Source: Hyphomicrobiales bacterium
Lineage (GTDB): Bacteria > Pseudomonadota > Alphaproteobacteria > Rhizobiales > Xanthobacteraceae
NCBI GenBank assembly: GCA_021730985.1
Contig: JAKFYI010000032.1
Span: 1 to 33,065, forward strand
Reading direction: 5' to 3'
Length of the DNA: 33,065 nt
Shown: piece after piece, positions 8,368 through 15,800 of the stretch
Layout: every line of letters begins with the position of its first letter
How positions within the stretch are numbered: position 1 is the stretch's first letter
Made by a program: the position numbers and the translations under genes
Notes under the pieces: model-generated
The model's database searches: none
What the model was told of the DNA's origin: nothing
The model's input: only the letters and a program-made list of their open reading frames with translations

Positions 8368-9219
8368 ATGCGATCGATGCTGGTTGGTGTCGCATTGTGT
8401 GCCGCCGTCCCCGCGTTCGCGGCGGAGGTTCCGCCTGAGATAAGCGCGTTCGCCTATCCGGCCGGCGTGTCGCACGAGGCGCTGCCGTTCGACTACGCAG
8501 CGATGTCGAAGCCGCCCGTTCAACCGCCGCCACCAGCCACGCCCGCGACGACGGCAGACGGCACGATCCGCCCGCCGGCGCCGTCGCGGACCGAGCTTTG
8601 CAGCGCGGTGGCGTTCGAAGCGGCGAACAACAAACTTCCGATCCGCTTCTTTGCGAACCTGATCGAGCAGGAAAGCAACTTCCGCTCGCACGTCGTCAGC
8701 CACGCCGGCGCGCAAGGCATCGCGCAGTTCATGCCGGGCACGGCCGCGGAGGTCGGGCTGAGCGATCCGTTCGAGCCGATCCAGGCGCTCGGCAAGTCCG
8801 CCAAATTCCTGGCCTATCTGCTGGACCGCTTCGGCAATCTCGGTCTCGCCGCCGCGGCCTACAACGCAGGCCCGCAGCGCGTGACCGACTGGCTGGCGAA
8901 ACAAGGCGGCATGCCCGCCGAGACGCAGCATTACGTCCGCCGTATCACCGGCATTCCGATCGAGCAATGGGCGCGTCAGGATTCCAAGGGCGAAGACATC
9001 AAGCTGCCGCCCTACGCGGAGTGTCCGCAATTCCACCGCGCCGGATACAACGATCTGGTCAACACCAAGATCGTGGCGTCGGAGGGCAAGGTCGCTCGTC
9101 TGGCCGGCCGGCGCGGGCGCGCGCGATACGTCAGGTCGCGGCTGTCCACGCTGACCTATGTGAGCCTGTCGCCATCGATCAGTTCATCGCCGAAGATACG
9201 GCTGGCGACGGCGCGGTGA
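8368..9219 (+). CDS. Exported lytic transglycosylase (SLT domain)
   Basis: The 283-residue protein is likely to cleave the glycan strands of peptidoglycan in the periplasm. The signal peptide (MRSMLVGVALCAAVPAFAAE) is cut near residue 19. A proline-rich linker (about 48-72) precedes the SLT domain (about 77-185). The catalytic glutamate is in the EQESNF motif (E102), followed by GAQGIAQFMPGT and the AAYNAGPQRV signature. After the domain there is a roughly 100-residue tail, ending basic and serine-rich (RRGRARYVRSR onwards). An ATG at 8335 would add 11 residues before the signal peptide and is less likely. No outer-membrane lipobox is seen, so it should be soluble or peripheral. Confidence 0.9.
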   Translation: MRSMLVGVALCAAVPAFAAEVPPEISAFAYPAGVSHEALPFDYAAMSKPPVQPPPPATPATTADGTIRPPAPSRTELCSAVAFEAANNKLPIRFFANLIEQESNFRSHVVSHAGAQGIAQFMPGTAAEVGLSDPFEPIQALGKSAKFLAYLLDRFGNLGLAAAAYNAGPQRVTDWLAKQGGMPAETQHYVRRITGIPIEQWARQDSKGEDIKLPPYAECPQFHRAGYNDLVNTKIVASEGKVARLAGRRGRARYVRSRLSTLTYVSLSPSISSSPKIRLATAR

Positions 9220-9226
9220 TCGCCGA

Positions 9227-9907
9227 CTAGCGGGAAAACCAGTCGCGCGCCTTCTGTTCGCCCGCGGGCGAAAAGCGGACAATGCGAGTCTTGCGCTCCG
9301 CAACGGCCCAGCCGCGGTCGAGCAAATACCGGAACACGGCGGCGCCGAGCGAGCCGCTCAGGTGGGTTCGCCGCTCGCTCCAGTCGAGACAGGGCCGGCA
9401 CAACGGCCGCCGCCCGTTGTCCAGCGCATCGGTGTCGATGCCGGCTTTGGCGAAGAAGCGCCGGCCCTCGTCGGTGACGCGGAGGCTGTCGCTTTTTCCA
9501 GCCAGGAGTTTCCTCTCAACGAAACGGTCGTACATCTTCACCGCGAGATCGCCGGCGAGATGGTCGTAGCAGGAGCGCGCGCGGCGCAACTCGGGATCGC
9601 GCGGCCCGGTGCGCACGCGCAGATGACCGGCGCGCGTCGCCACCGGCATCAAGGCTTCGAGTGCAATCGCCACGTCGCGGTCGGCAAGGCGGAAATAGCG
9701 GTGACGGCCCTGCCGCTCGATCGCGACCAGACCGGCCCGCCCCAGCTTGGAAAGATATCCGCTCACGGTCGATAGCGTCAGGCCCGCCTCGTGCGCGAGC
9801 TCGGTCGCGGTCAGCGCGGATCCCGCCAGCAGCGCGGTCAGCATGTTGGCGCAGGCGGGATTGCCGATCAGGGCGGCAACGATCGAGATGTCCGGGCCTT
9901 CTTTCAT
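9227..9907 (-). CDS. ArsR-type winged-helix transcriptional regulator
   Basis: The 226-residue regulator has an N-terminal ArsR-like winged helix (about 10-75). The recognition helix is TLSTVSGYLSKLGRAGLV and the wing is ERQGRHRYFRL. It is about twice the length of a minimal ArsR because of a C-terminal extension. That extension carries C170 and C173 in a CRPC motif followed by LDWSERRTHLSGSLGAA, plus C113. The domain organisation is known for ArsR-like proteins that repress adjacent transporters, but the ligand cannot be read from sequence. It is divergent from the MFS gene at 10021 and probably regulates it. The canonical metal motif ELCVCD is absent, so arsenite sensing is not supported. 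Confidence 0.88.
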   Translation of the reverse strand: MKEGPDISIVAALIGNPACANMLTALLAGSALTATELAHEAGLTLSTVSGYLSKLGRAGLVAIERQGRHRYFRLADRDVAIALEALMPVATRAGHLRVRTGPRDPELRRARSCYDHLAGDLAVKMYDRFVERKLLAGKSDSLRVTDEGRRFFAKAGIDTDALDNGRRPLCRPCLDWSERRTHLSGSLGAAVFRYLLDRGWAVAERKTRIVRFSPAGEQKARDWFSR

Positions 9908-10020
9908 AGTTTGATGATTCCCGAAGTATGGCCGAGCGTCAACATGGCATGATCAGGCGGGCGGCGAACTCCCCAGTAGACGGAGCGCGGCGCACGGTCT
10001 CAGAATGCGGAACGGGATTC
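9908..10020. promoter_or_regulatory. Shared arsR-type / MFS control region
   Basis: The 113-base gap between the divergent regulator and transporter genes is expected to hold both promoters and the regulator's operator. It includes an AT-rich stretch beside the regulator start (about 9905-9927). I could not find a convincing perfect dyad or -35/-10 pair, so the boundaries are positional only. Confidence 0.35.
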
Positions 10021-11244
10021 ATGACAGCGATGCCATCGGCCATCACCGACGAAACGTCGCCTCGCTACGCCGGCTGGCGCGTGGTGGGCGCCTGTTATCT
10101 CGCCGCGGTGTTCTGCTGGGGCTTCGGGCTGTACGGCCACGGTGTCTATCTCGCCGAGCTGCACCGGCTGCACGGCTGGACCACGGCGCAGATTTCCAGC
10201 GCCACCACCGTGTTCTACCTGGCGACCGCGGCGCTGGTCGTGTTCATCAGCAACGCCATCGCCAAGCTCGGACCACGCAACGTCATGCTGGCCGGCGCGG
10301 CCTGCTTCGGCACGTCCGTGGCGCTGCTCGCGGTCATCACCGAACTCTGGCAGCTCTACGCCGCCTATCTGATCATGGCGGTCGGCGCGGCTTCGATGCA
10401 CGTCGGCTCCATCAGCAACGTGATCGGGCTGTGGTTCGAGCGCCAACGCGGACTGGCGCTCAGCCTGGCATTGAACGGCGCGAGCTCGGGCGGCATCCTG
10501 GTGACGCCTGCGCTGGTGTTCGCGATCGCGCAATACGGTTTCGCCAGCGCGATGCTCACGTCGGCGCTGCTGTTCGGACTGATCCTGCTGCCCGCGATCG
10601 GGCTGTGGATCGGCCGGCCTTCGGTTGCGGCCCCGGCAGCCTCATCGCCTGCGGTGGCCGCGCCACCCGCCTGGACGCGGCGGCGCGCGCTGCGCAGCCC
10701 GGCGTTCTGGAGCGTCGCCGCGCCGTTCGCCATGGCGCTGACCGCGCAGGTCGGATTCCTGGTGCACCAGGTTGCGTTTCTCCAGCCCGTGCTGGGCCGC
10801 GTCGAGGCTGGCTTGTCGGTGGCGGTGCTGACCGTGGCGGCGATTGCCGGGCGCTTCGTGCTGGGAGCGCTGGCGCCCAGCATCGATATGCGCCGCTTCG
10901 CCGCGTGGTCGCTGGCGAGCCAGGCCGCCGCGCTGCTGGCGATGATCGTCACCGGAGAACCGTGGGCGCTCTACGCGGCATGCGCGGTGTACGGCTTCTC
11001 GGCCGGCAACCTGATCACACTGCCGTCGCTCGTGATCCAGCGCGAGTTCGAGCCGGCGTCGTTCGGCATGCTGGTCGCGCTGTCATGGGCAATCACGCAG
11101 TTCACCTACGCGTTCGGCCCGGGCTTGCTCGGCGTCATGCGAGACGCGAGCGGCGGCTACGCCGTGCCGCTGGCTTTATGCATCGCGTTGAAACTGGTGG
11201 CGGCGGCGCTGATCGTGGCCGCGCCGAAGCTCAGCAGAGCTTGA
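10021..11244 (+). CDS. MFS transporter
   Basis: The 407-residue protein is almost entirely hydrophobic, with about 12 predicted transmembrane segments in two halves and a central cytoplasmic loop near residues 200-225 (rich in A and P, then WTRRRALRS). It fits the major facilitator superfamily of secondary transporters. Features include GWRVVGACYLAAVF at the start and a conserved-looking GASSGGILVTPAL in the fifth helix region. The direction and substrate are unknown. The ATG at 10021 places the start right before the first helix; the longer reading from 9928 adds 31 non-membrane residues and would eat into the regulatory gap. Its last 14 bases overlap the 3' end of the opposing J-domain gene. 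Confidence 0.88.
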   Translation: MTAMPSAITDETSPRYAGWRVVGACYLAAVFCWGFGLYGHGVYLAELHRLHGWTTAQISSATTVFYLATAALVVFISNAIAKLGPRNVMLAGAACFGTSVALLAVITELWQLYAAYLIMAVGAASMHVGSISNVIGLWFERQRGLALSLALNGASSGGILVTPALVFAIAQYGFASAMLTSALLFGLILLPAIGLWIGRPSVAAPAASSPAVAAPPAWTRRRALRSPAFWSVAAPFAMALTAQVGFLVHQVAFLQPVLGRVEAGLSVAVLTVAAIAGRFVLGALAPSIDMRRFAAWSLASQAAALLAMIVTGEPWALYAACAVYGFSAGNLITLPSLVIQREFEPASFGMLVALSWAITQFTYAFGPGLLGVMRDASGGYAVPLALCIALKLVAAALIVAAPKLSRA

Positions 11245-11842
11245 CCGACTTGAGGTAGTTGTACGCGGTGATGATCTCGCGCAGCTTTTCTTCGTAGACG
11301 CGGTCGCCGCCGTTGGCGTCGGGATGATGGCGCTTCACCAGCTCCTTGAAGCGCGCCTTGATCTCCACGGTCTCGGCGCCGATGTCGAGACCTAGCGTTT
11401 CGAACGCTTTGCGCTCAGCGTTGCGGATGGTGCGCTTCGGCTCGACGCGCTCGGGCTTGCGCCGCCAGTTGGAGCCGCTGTTGAATTCGCGGAACAGGTT
11501 GAGCGGATCCTGCGCGTTCGGGCCGACCGTCGAGCCGCCCGGCACGTTGCCGGTGCCCATCTTCCAGGTCGGGCGATGGCCGGTGAGCGAATCCTTCTGG
11601 TACTTCGACACCGCATCGGTGCTCATGCCGGCGAAGAAGTTGTATGACGCGTTGTACTCGCGCACATGCGCCAGGCAGAACCGCCAGTGCTCGTCCGCGC
11701 GGTCGCGGCCCTTCGGCGCGCGGTGCGTCGAGGGCTCGTTGCAGCCTTTCCACTCGCAGCAAGGCGTTTCCGGCGCGCGGGCGCGGCGGTCCTGGCTGGG
11801 CTTCACCCTGATTTTATCGAAAAGAGGCGATTCGAATTTCAT
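11231..11842 (-). CDS. J-domain (DnaJ-like) co-chaperone with C-terminal J domain
   Basis: The 203-residue protein has its J domain at the C-terminus (about 145-203). The HPD triad is at 173-175 within KRHHPDANGG, and is followed by the helix III/IV segment LREIITAYNYLKSV. It should stimulate ATP hydrolysis by an Hsp70. The N-terminal part carries clustered cysteines (C28, C29, C34) and then C56 and H58 after a basic stretch, which could form a small metal site; this is inference. The gene is divergent from bolA, a pairing I know from other alphaproteobacteria, where both often sit beside cobS. It has no glycine-rich or CXXCXGXG repeats, so it is not DnaJ itself. Confidence 0.9.
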   Translation of the reverse strand: MKFESPLFDKIRVKPSQDRRARAPETPCCEWKGCNEPSTHRAPKGRDRADEHWRFCLAHVREYNASYNFFAGMSTDAVSKYQKDSLTGHRPTWKMGTGNVPGGSTVGPNAQDPLNLFREFNSGSNWRRKPERVEPKRTIRNAERKAFETLGLDIGAETVEIKARFKELVKRHHPDANGGDRVYEEKLREIITAYNYLKSVKLC

Positions 11843-11883
11843 GACCGATCATTATGCGGACTTAAGAGAAGCCGCTGCAAGTC

Positions 11884-11912
11884 TTGACAGGTTGGATTTC
11901 CAACAATCGGCA
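11884..11912. promoter_or_regulatory. Inverted repeat in the dnaJ-like / bolA divergent gap
   Basis: TTGACA (11884-11889) lies just before a compact dyad, GTTGGA (11891-11896) and TCCAAC (11899-11904), with a 2-base spacer. The layout of a -35-like box abutting a palindrome suggests an operator. A convincing -10 box 17 bases on is missing (TCGGCA), so the promoter assignment is weak. It lies about 60 bases from each start codon. Confidence 0.35.
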
Positions 11913-11970
11913 AGGAACCTTTCGGCTCATCCCCATTGATTCTTCGCCGCAGTGTTCCTACTGAGGCGTC

Positions 11971-12240
11971 ATGTCGATGAAGAATCTCATAACCGAGAAG
12001 CTCAGCGCGGCTTTTGCGCCGCAAAGCCTCGATGTGGTCGATGAATCCCACCTGCACGCCGGACACGCCGGACACCGCGCCGGCGGTGAAACCCATTACC
12101 GGGTGCATATCGTGGCGGAAGCGTTCCAGGGGAAGACCCGGGTCGATCGCCATCGCATGATCAACCAGACACTTTCCGGTGAGCTGGCAAGCACGGTTCA
12201 CGCGCTGGCGATCAATGCCCGCGCGCCGGGAGAGAACTGA
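11971..12240 (+). CDS. BolA family protein
   Basis: The 89-residue protein has the BolA fold. It begins IxEKLSAAFAPQSLDVVDESHLHAGH and continues with THYRVHIVAEAFQGKTRVDRHRMIN, ending in a helix TLSGELASTVHALAI. BolA proteins bind monothiol glutaredoxins through shared [2Fe-2S] clusters and affect iron homeostasis and stress responses; some bind DNA. The invariant histidines of the HxHxGH type and the RHR motif are present. It is transcribed opposite the J-domain gene and converges with tadG, with a 29-base gap at the 3' end. The family contains BolA1- and BolA3-type members; the type here is not assigned. Confidence 0.93.
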   Translation: MSMKNLITEKLSAAFAPQSLDVVDESHLHAGHAGHRAGGETHYRVHIVAEAFQGKTRVDRHRMINQTLSGELASTVHALAINARAPGEN

Positions 12241-12269
12241 AAGCCGGCAACGTACCCTCGGGGACGGCG

Positions 12270-13937
12270 TCAGTTCACCAGCACCGCGCCGTCGCAGCGC
12301 ACGCCCAGCACCCAGACGTCGGCCTGGCCGAGACCGACGCCGACGGTGCTCAAGACGCTGGCCAGAAGCTGGTCGATCGGCCGGGCCGCGTTGGCGAGGA
12401 TGTTGCCGACTTGAGCGGTGACGGCCCCCGGCAAGCCGATGCCGAGGCCGAGCACGGCAACGTCGAGGCTAAGATCGCGAAACAACCGCGACAGCAGCGA
12501 CGCGGTGAAGTCGCTGGTGCCGACCGTCTTTTTGGCCTGGCGGCTGATGTCGGCGTTGCTGAACGTGACCGGCGTGGCGGACATGTTGGTGACGGTCGCG
12601 TGGGCGCGCCCGCTGACGCGCAGCAAGGGCGTGCTGATGAGCTGTGCGGCGGACGGGCTGGGCGCACGCTTGAAGTTGACGAAATCGGCTGCCGAAACGT
12701 CGCCGATCCAGGCATCGATCACGGCAGGCGTCACGCCGAGCGTCACGGTTGAGGTGCTCGCATCCGGGAAGCCGCAGCTCACGCTGTTGAGCTTCGCGGT
12801 GGCGGACGCGATTTCGAGGTAGATCGGCAGCTTCACCGACGCAATCGATCCGGCGCCGTTGACATCGACGATCAGCAGCAGCCGCGTCTGGGCGGTATGA
12901 ACGCTGGCGCCGGCGGCGCCGACCGTGACCCAGCTTGTTCCCACCGGCCGTTCGCCGATCGACAGCTTCATGACCGCACCCGCGATGCCGGGGATGTTGA
13001 CATCGAGCCCAACGGCGACCTGGTTCTGGCCGTTGGCCAGTTGTGCCGTAGCCGTGACCATGTCGAGCGCCGATGCGGACACGCCGAACTTGGGCTTCTC
13101 ACCCCGCGTCATCGTCTTGTACGGGCCGAGATCGACCAGCGAGCCCATCGGAAGCTTATTGGAGGAACCGCGCACCGCGTCCGAAATCTTATCGAGGGCG
13201 CGCACCGCGCTGCTGGTGGGGCTATAGGCGCCTTTTCCGGAATCCTCCAGCGCCTGCGTGATGGCCCCGGCGCGAACGTCGGACTTGAGAATCGAGTCGT
13301 AGGTCGGGCCGGTGATCCGCGCACGCGTCCCGACCGCATTCGAGAAGTCGAACAGATCGAGCTTGGCGTCGGCCAGCGACTGATAATCCATCACCGACAG
13401 CGACAGGTTAGAACCCAACATGCCGCCGAGCGCTGCGTTCAGCAGCCCGCCGTCCAGCTTCAGCAGCCGGGAACCGATCGCAAACGAAGCGAAGGCCGAT
13501 TGCGTGGCGATCGCCTGGGTCTGGATGCGGAAACTATCCTTGCCTGTGAGCGCGCGGCCGAAGTGAAGCGGCGTGCTGGTTTGCAGAGTGACGCGGACGG
13601 CGTTCGCGCCGGACGCACCCGTCACCTTGAAGCGCGCCGACGGCGCGACGGAAGCATCGGCCGTGTAGACCCCGAGATCGACGGTGACCGGGGTCGTCGC
13701 CGGATAATTGTTGCGGTGGATCGTCGCGGAGGCGGCCTTGGCCGCAAGGTTCAGATCGGTCACCGCCGCAAGCGCCGCAAGATCGGTCGACCCCTGCGCT
13801 CTACGGCGCTCCGTGAAGGACTTGCCGATGTCGATGCTGAGCGCGCCGAACCCGATGATCACCGTCAGGAACAGGCCGGCCAGGATGGCGATGTTGCCGC
13901 GCTGATCGTTGCAGAACCTGCGAAGGAGCTCGCGCAC
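12270..13937 (-). CDS. TadG-like pilus/secretion-associated protein
   Basis: The 555-residue protein starts with a GTG at 13937, five bases after the tadE stop. It opens VRELLRRFCNDQRGNIAIL and then has one transmembrane segment (about 16-38, AILAGLFLTVIIGFGALSID) followed by the family block RRRAQGSTDLAALAAV. This is the TadG N-terminal (Flp pilus assembly) signature. The remaining ~490 residues are exported, beta-rich and close to DUF2134, and end GQADVWVLGVRCDGAVLVN. TadG is a minor component associated with tight-adherence pili. No other Tad secretion genes (cpaB, cpaC, tadA, tadB, tadC) or prepilin are in the window, so the pair is solitary here. A frame extending upstream to 14450 has no TadG features. 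Confidence 0.82.
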   Translation of the reverse strand: MRELLRRFCNDQRGNIAILAGLFLTVIIGFGALSIDIGKSFTERRRAQGSTDLAALAAVTDLNLAAKAASATIHRNNYPATTPVTVDLGVYTADASVAPSARFKVTGASGANAVRVTLQTSTPLHFGRALTGKDSFRIQTQAIATQSAFASFAIGSRLLKLDGGLLNAALGGMLGSNLSLSVMDYQSLADAKLDLFDFSNAVGTRARITGPTYDSILKSDVRAGAITQALEDSGKGAYSPTSSAVRALDKISDAVRGSSNKLPMGSLVDLGPYKTMTRGEKPKFGVSASALDMVTATAQLANGQNQVAVGLDVNIPGIAGAVMKLSIGERPVGTSWVTVGAAGASVHTAQTRLLLIVDVNGAGSIASVKLPIYLEIASATAKLNSVSCGFPDASTSTVTLGVTPAVIDAWIGDVSAADFVNFKRAPSPSAAQLISTPLLRVSGRAHATVTNMSATPVTFSNADISRQAKKTVGTSDFTASLLSRLFRDLSLDVAVLGLGIGLPGAVTAQVGNILANAARPIDQLLASVLSTVGVGLGQADVWVLGVRCDGAVLVN

Positions 13938-13942
13938 GGCGG

Positions 13943-14380
13943 CTAGTACCCGCCACGCTGAATGGCGGCCGAACGGACGATCGTCGAGGGCGGCGCGGGA
14001 ACGAACGCCGGCAAATTGAAGAACCAGATGTTCGATGCGTCGTATCGTAGCGTGACCGCGAACACGTTGGTGGCGGGGTCGGTCGAAGCGGTCTGGATTT
14101 GCAGACGCTGCATGGAAATCAGCGGATAGGATCTGGCGTTGGCGTTGATGTTGTCGCGCGCCAGCGTGAGCCTTTCGCTCTCGTTGATGCCAGAAATGGA
14201 AGCGCGCGCCGCTTCGGCGGCAAGCTGTTGCACGCCGTGCACCACCGTCAGATAGGCGCCGAAGATGATGATGCCGAACAGCATCGCCATGAACACCGGC
14301 ATGACCAGCGCGAACTCCACCGCGGTGGCGGCTTCGGTGCATTCCTTCAAGCGGGAAAGATGTTTTCGAAGTGCTGCCAT
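13943..14380 (-). CDS. TadE-like minor pilin
   Basis: The 145-residue protein has a short basic N-terminus (MAALRKHLSRLKECTEAA), then TAVEFALVMPVFMAMLFGII, the TadE signature, with a single membrane segment at about 21-45. The C-terminal domain of about 95 residues is extracytoplasmic. TadE-like proteins are pseudopilins or minor pilins of Tad systems; the glutamate in VEFAL is the usual position for prepilin peptidase recognition. It lies immediately upstream of tadG and the two are evidently one transcription unit. The 217-base gap on its 5' side, toward lysR, is relatively AT-rich. Confidence 0.85.
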   Translation of the reverse strand: MAALRKHLSRLKECTEAATAVEFALVMPVFMAMLFGIIIFGAYLTVVHGVQQLAAEAARASISGINESERLTLARDNINANARSYPLISMQRLQIQTASTDPATNVFAVTLRYDASNIWFFNLPAFVPAPPSTIVRSAAIQRGGY

Positions 14381-14597
14381 ACATGCATGGTGCCGTGCAC
14401 GAATGTGGATCGCGTAAATGAGAACGAAAATTTTCCCAATGAGCCATCAAATCGCGTCAGCGACAATCGTGATGCGGCATCGAAAATCGTAGTGGAGCGA
14501 AACTGCTCGCCGATCAATAACGTGTGTTGCAGTCTGGCGTTCGCGCGAGCGCGCAGACACGGCGCCCCGCCGCCGCGTCTTGCGGCCTCCGGGCCTG

Positions 14598-15521
14598 CTA
14601 CATCAGCGTTTGCGACATGCCGGTGGCAAGGATCGGGCGCGGGTCGGGCGGCAGGGAGTCGTGCCGCACGGCGATTTCGAGCGCCTCCAGGATCGCGGCC
14701 ACCTCTTTCGCGCAAATCCCGTCACGCAAGCAAACGCCGGCACGCATGCTCGCCGCCTGCGGCAGCGAGCCGAACATCCGGACGTCTTCGAGAGCGGCGC
14801 GCTTTGGAATCAGCATGACGCCGAGACCCATCTGAATCGCGGCCATGCGGGAGCCCATATCTTCGCCGGCGAACGTGATGTGATAACGCACGCCGGCCTG
14901 CTCAAGCGCCCGGATCGTCAGCCGATCCAAAGCGCTGTTGGGCCAGCTCACGAGCGGCAGCGATTCGTCCGGCCTCAAAACCAACTCACGCGATCCGATC
15001 CAGGCGTAGTCCTCCTGCCATTCGGCGATCAGCTTGCCAGGCCGATCGGACACGAACACCAGCATGCTCATGTCGAGATAGCCTCCCTCGACAGCCTGCT
15101 GCAATTGTTCGGCGGTGCCGCAGTGCACTTGGATTTGCTTGCCCTTCGCTGCCGCCGAGCATAAGCGAACCACGGATGCGAGCATTCTGGATGCGAAAAC
15201 GTTCGGCAGACCGATCCGCAGCAACCGCGCGTGCGACAAGCTGCCAGGCATCGACAAAAGCTGATCGTTCAGATCGAGTATCCGGCGGGCGTATCGCTCC
15301 GTCGTGATGCCGCGCTCGTTGAGCACGTTCCCGGGGCCGAAGATATCGCCACCGATCAATTGCTGCAGACGTTTGATCTGCGCGCTGACGGCAGACTGTG
15401 TCAGCCCGAGCAAATCGCCAGCTTTGGTGAAGCTACGCTCGCTGGCGATAACAACGAGCGTTCGCAGCAGCTCAATAGGAATGTGATTCCTGTCGTAACG
15501 GTGATGCATCCGGCCCCCCAA
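14598..15521 (-). CDS. LysR-type transcriptional regulator
   Basis: The 307-residue protein has an N-terminal helix-turn-helix (about 20-75: RSFTKAGDLLGLTQSAVSAQIKRL) and a substrate-binding-like effector domain (about 95-295). Both match LysR architecture and length. The first ATG gives MGGRMHHRYD; a second ATG four codons on (15509) is as plausible. LysR proteins usually autoregulate and control a neighbouring gene in response to a small molecule. Here there is no divergent partner: the Bug gene (15801-16766) lies upstream on the same strand and tadE-tadG lies downstream. Regulated genes are therefore not obvious. The leader contains four inverted repeats, described separately. Confidence 0.93.
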   Translation of the reverse strand: MGGRMHHRYDRNHIPIELLRTLVVIASERSFTKAGDLLGLTQSAVSAQIKRLQQLIGGDIFGPGNVLNERGITTERYARRILDLNDQLLSMPGSLSHARLLRIGLPNVFASRMLASVVRLCSAAAKGKQIQVHCGTAEQLQQAVEGGYLDMSMLVFVSDRPGKLIAEWQEDYAWIGSRELVLRPDESLPLVSWPNSALDRLTIRALEQAGVRYHITFAGEDMGSRMAAIQMGLGVMLIPKRAALEDVRMFGSLPQAASMRAGVCLRDGICAKEVAAILEALEIAVRHDSLPPDPRPILATGMSQTLM

Positions 15522-15582
15522 GGCTCATGGCAATGTCACCCAGCCGCTTCAGTTCGCACGCCTCCCAAATTGAACCTTTCGA

Positions 15583-15609
15583 AACTTTGGAACTTGCAAA
15601 TTCAAAGTT
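15583..15609. promoter_or_regulatory. Inverted repeat 1 upstream of the LysR gene
   Basis: AACTTTG (15583-15589) and CAAAGTT (15603-15609) are perfect 7-bp arms around a 13-base AT-rich spacer. This is the dyad nearest to the LysR start, about 60-100 bases upstream. The spacing suits a LysR-type recognition site, though the T-N11-A consensus is not strictly met. Target unproven. Confidence 0.4.
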
Positions 15610-15621
15610 GATACAACCGTA

Positions 15622-15639
15622 CATTGTGTAAAAACAATG
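15622..15639. promoter_or_regulatory. Inverted repeat 2 upstream of the LysR gene
   Basis: CATTGT (15622-15627) and ACAATG (15634-15639) enclose GTAAAA. The dyad could be a protein-binding site or a small hairpin. It lies in the same AT-rich leader as three other dyads. Confidence 0.35.
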
Positions 15640-15650
15640 GCCAACGTCGA

Positions 15651-15674
15651 AAATTCCCTGAATACAAGGAATTT
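15651..15674. promoter_or_regulatory. Inverted repeat 3 upstream of the LysR gene
   Basis: AAATTCC (15651-15657) and GGAATTT (15668-15674) are perfect 7-bp arms around a 10-base spacer. It lies between the second and fourth dyads. Confidence 0.35.
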
Positions 15675-15687
15675 GTGGGGCATGAAT

Positions 15688-15707
15688 TACGATGGTAGAA
15701 AATCGTA
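15688..15707. promoter_or_regulatory. Inverted repeat 4 upstream of the LysR gene
   Basis: TACGAT (15688-15693) and ATCGTA (15702-15707) enclose an 8-base spacer. It lies about 95 bases past the 3' end of the Bug gene (stop at 15801) and is the farthest of the four dyads from the LysR start. Confidence 0.3.
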
Positions 15708-15800
15708 CTATTGCAGGTTGCACGCATTGCGCAAAGTTCCGCTAGCGAATTCAAGGGTGAATACCTCGCCTGGCATCCGATCACGGGTTTCGGCAGCGAA

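Noticed and set aside
6397..9036. 879-codon open frame on the minus strand
   Set aside because: It lies opposite the ABC-F and lytic transglycosylase genes, is rich in H, R, A and L repeats typical of antisense GC-rich sequence, and shows no domain.
13938..14450. Upstream extension of tadG into a 726-codon frame
   Set aside because: The extra 171 codons run over tadE in another frame and show no TadG features; the GTG at 13937 directly after the tadE stop fits better.
15472..15723. 83-codon minus-strand frame in the LysR leader
   Set aside because: It overlaps the LysR N-terminus and the four-dyad leader, has no recognisable motif and no clear ribosome site.
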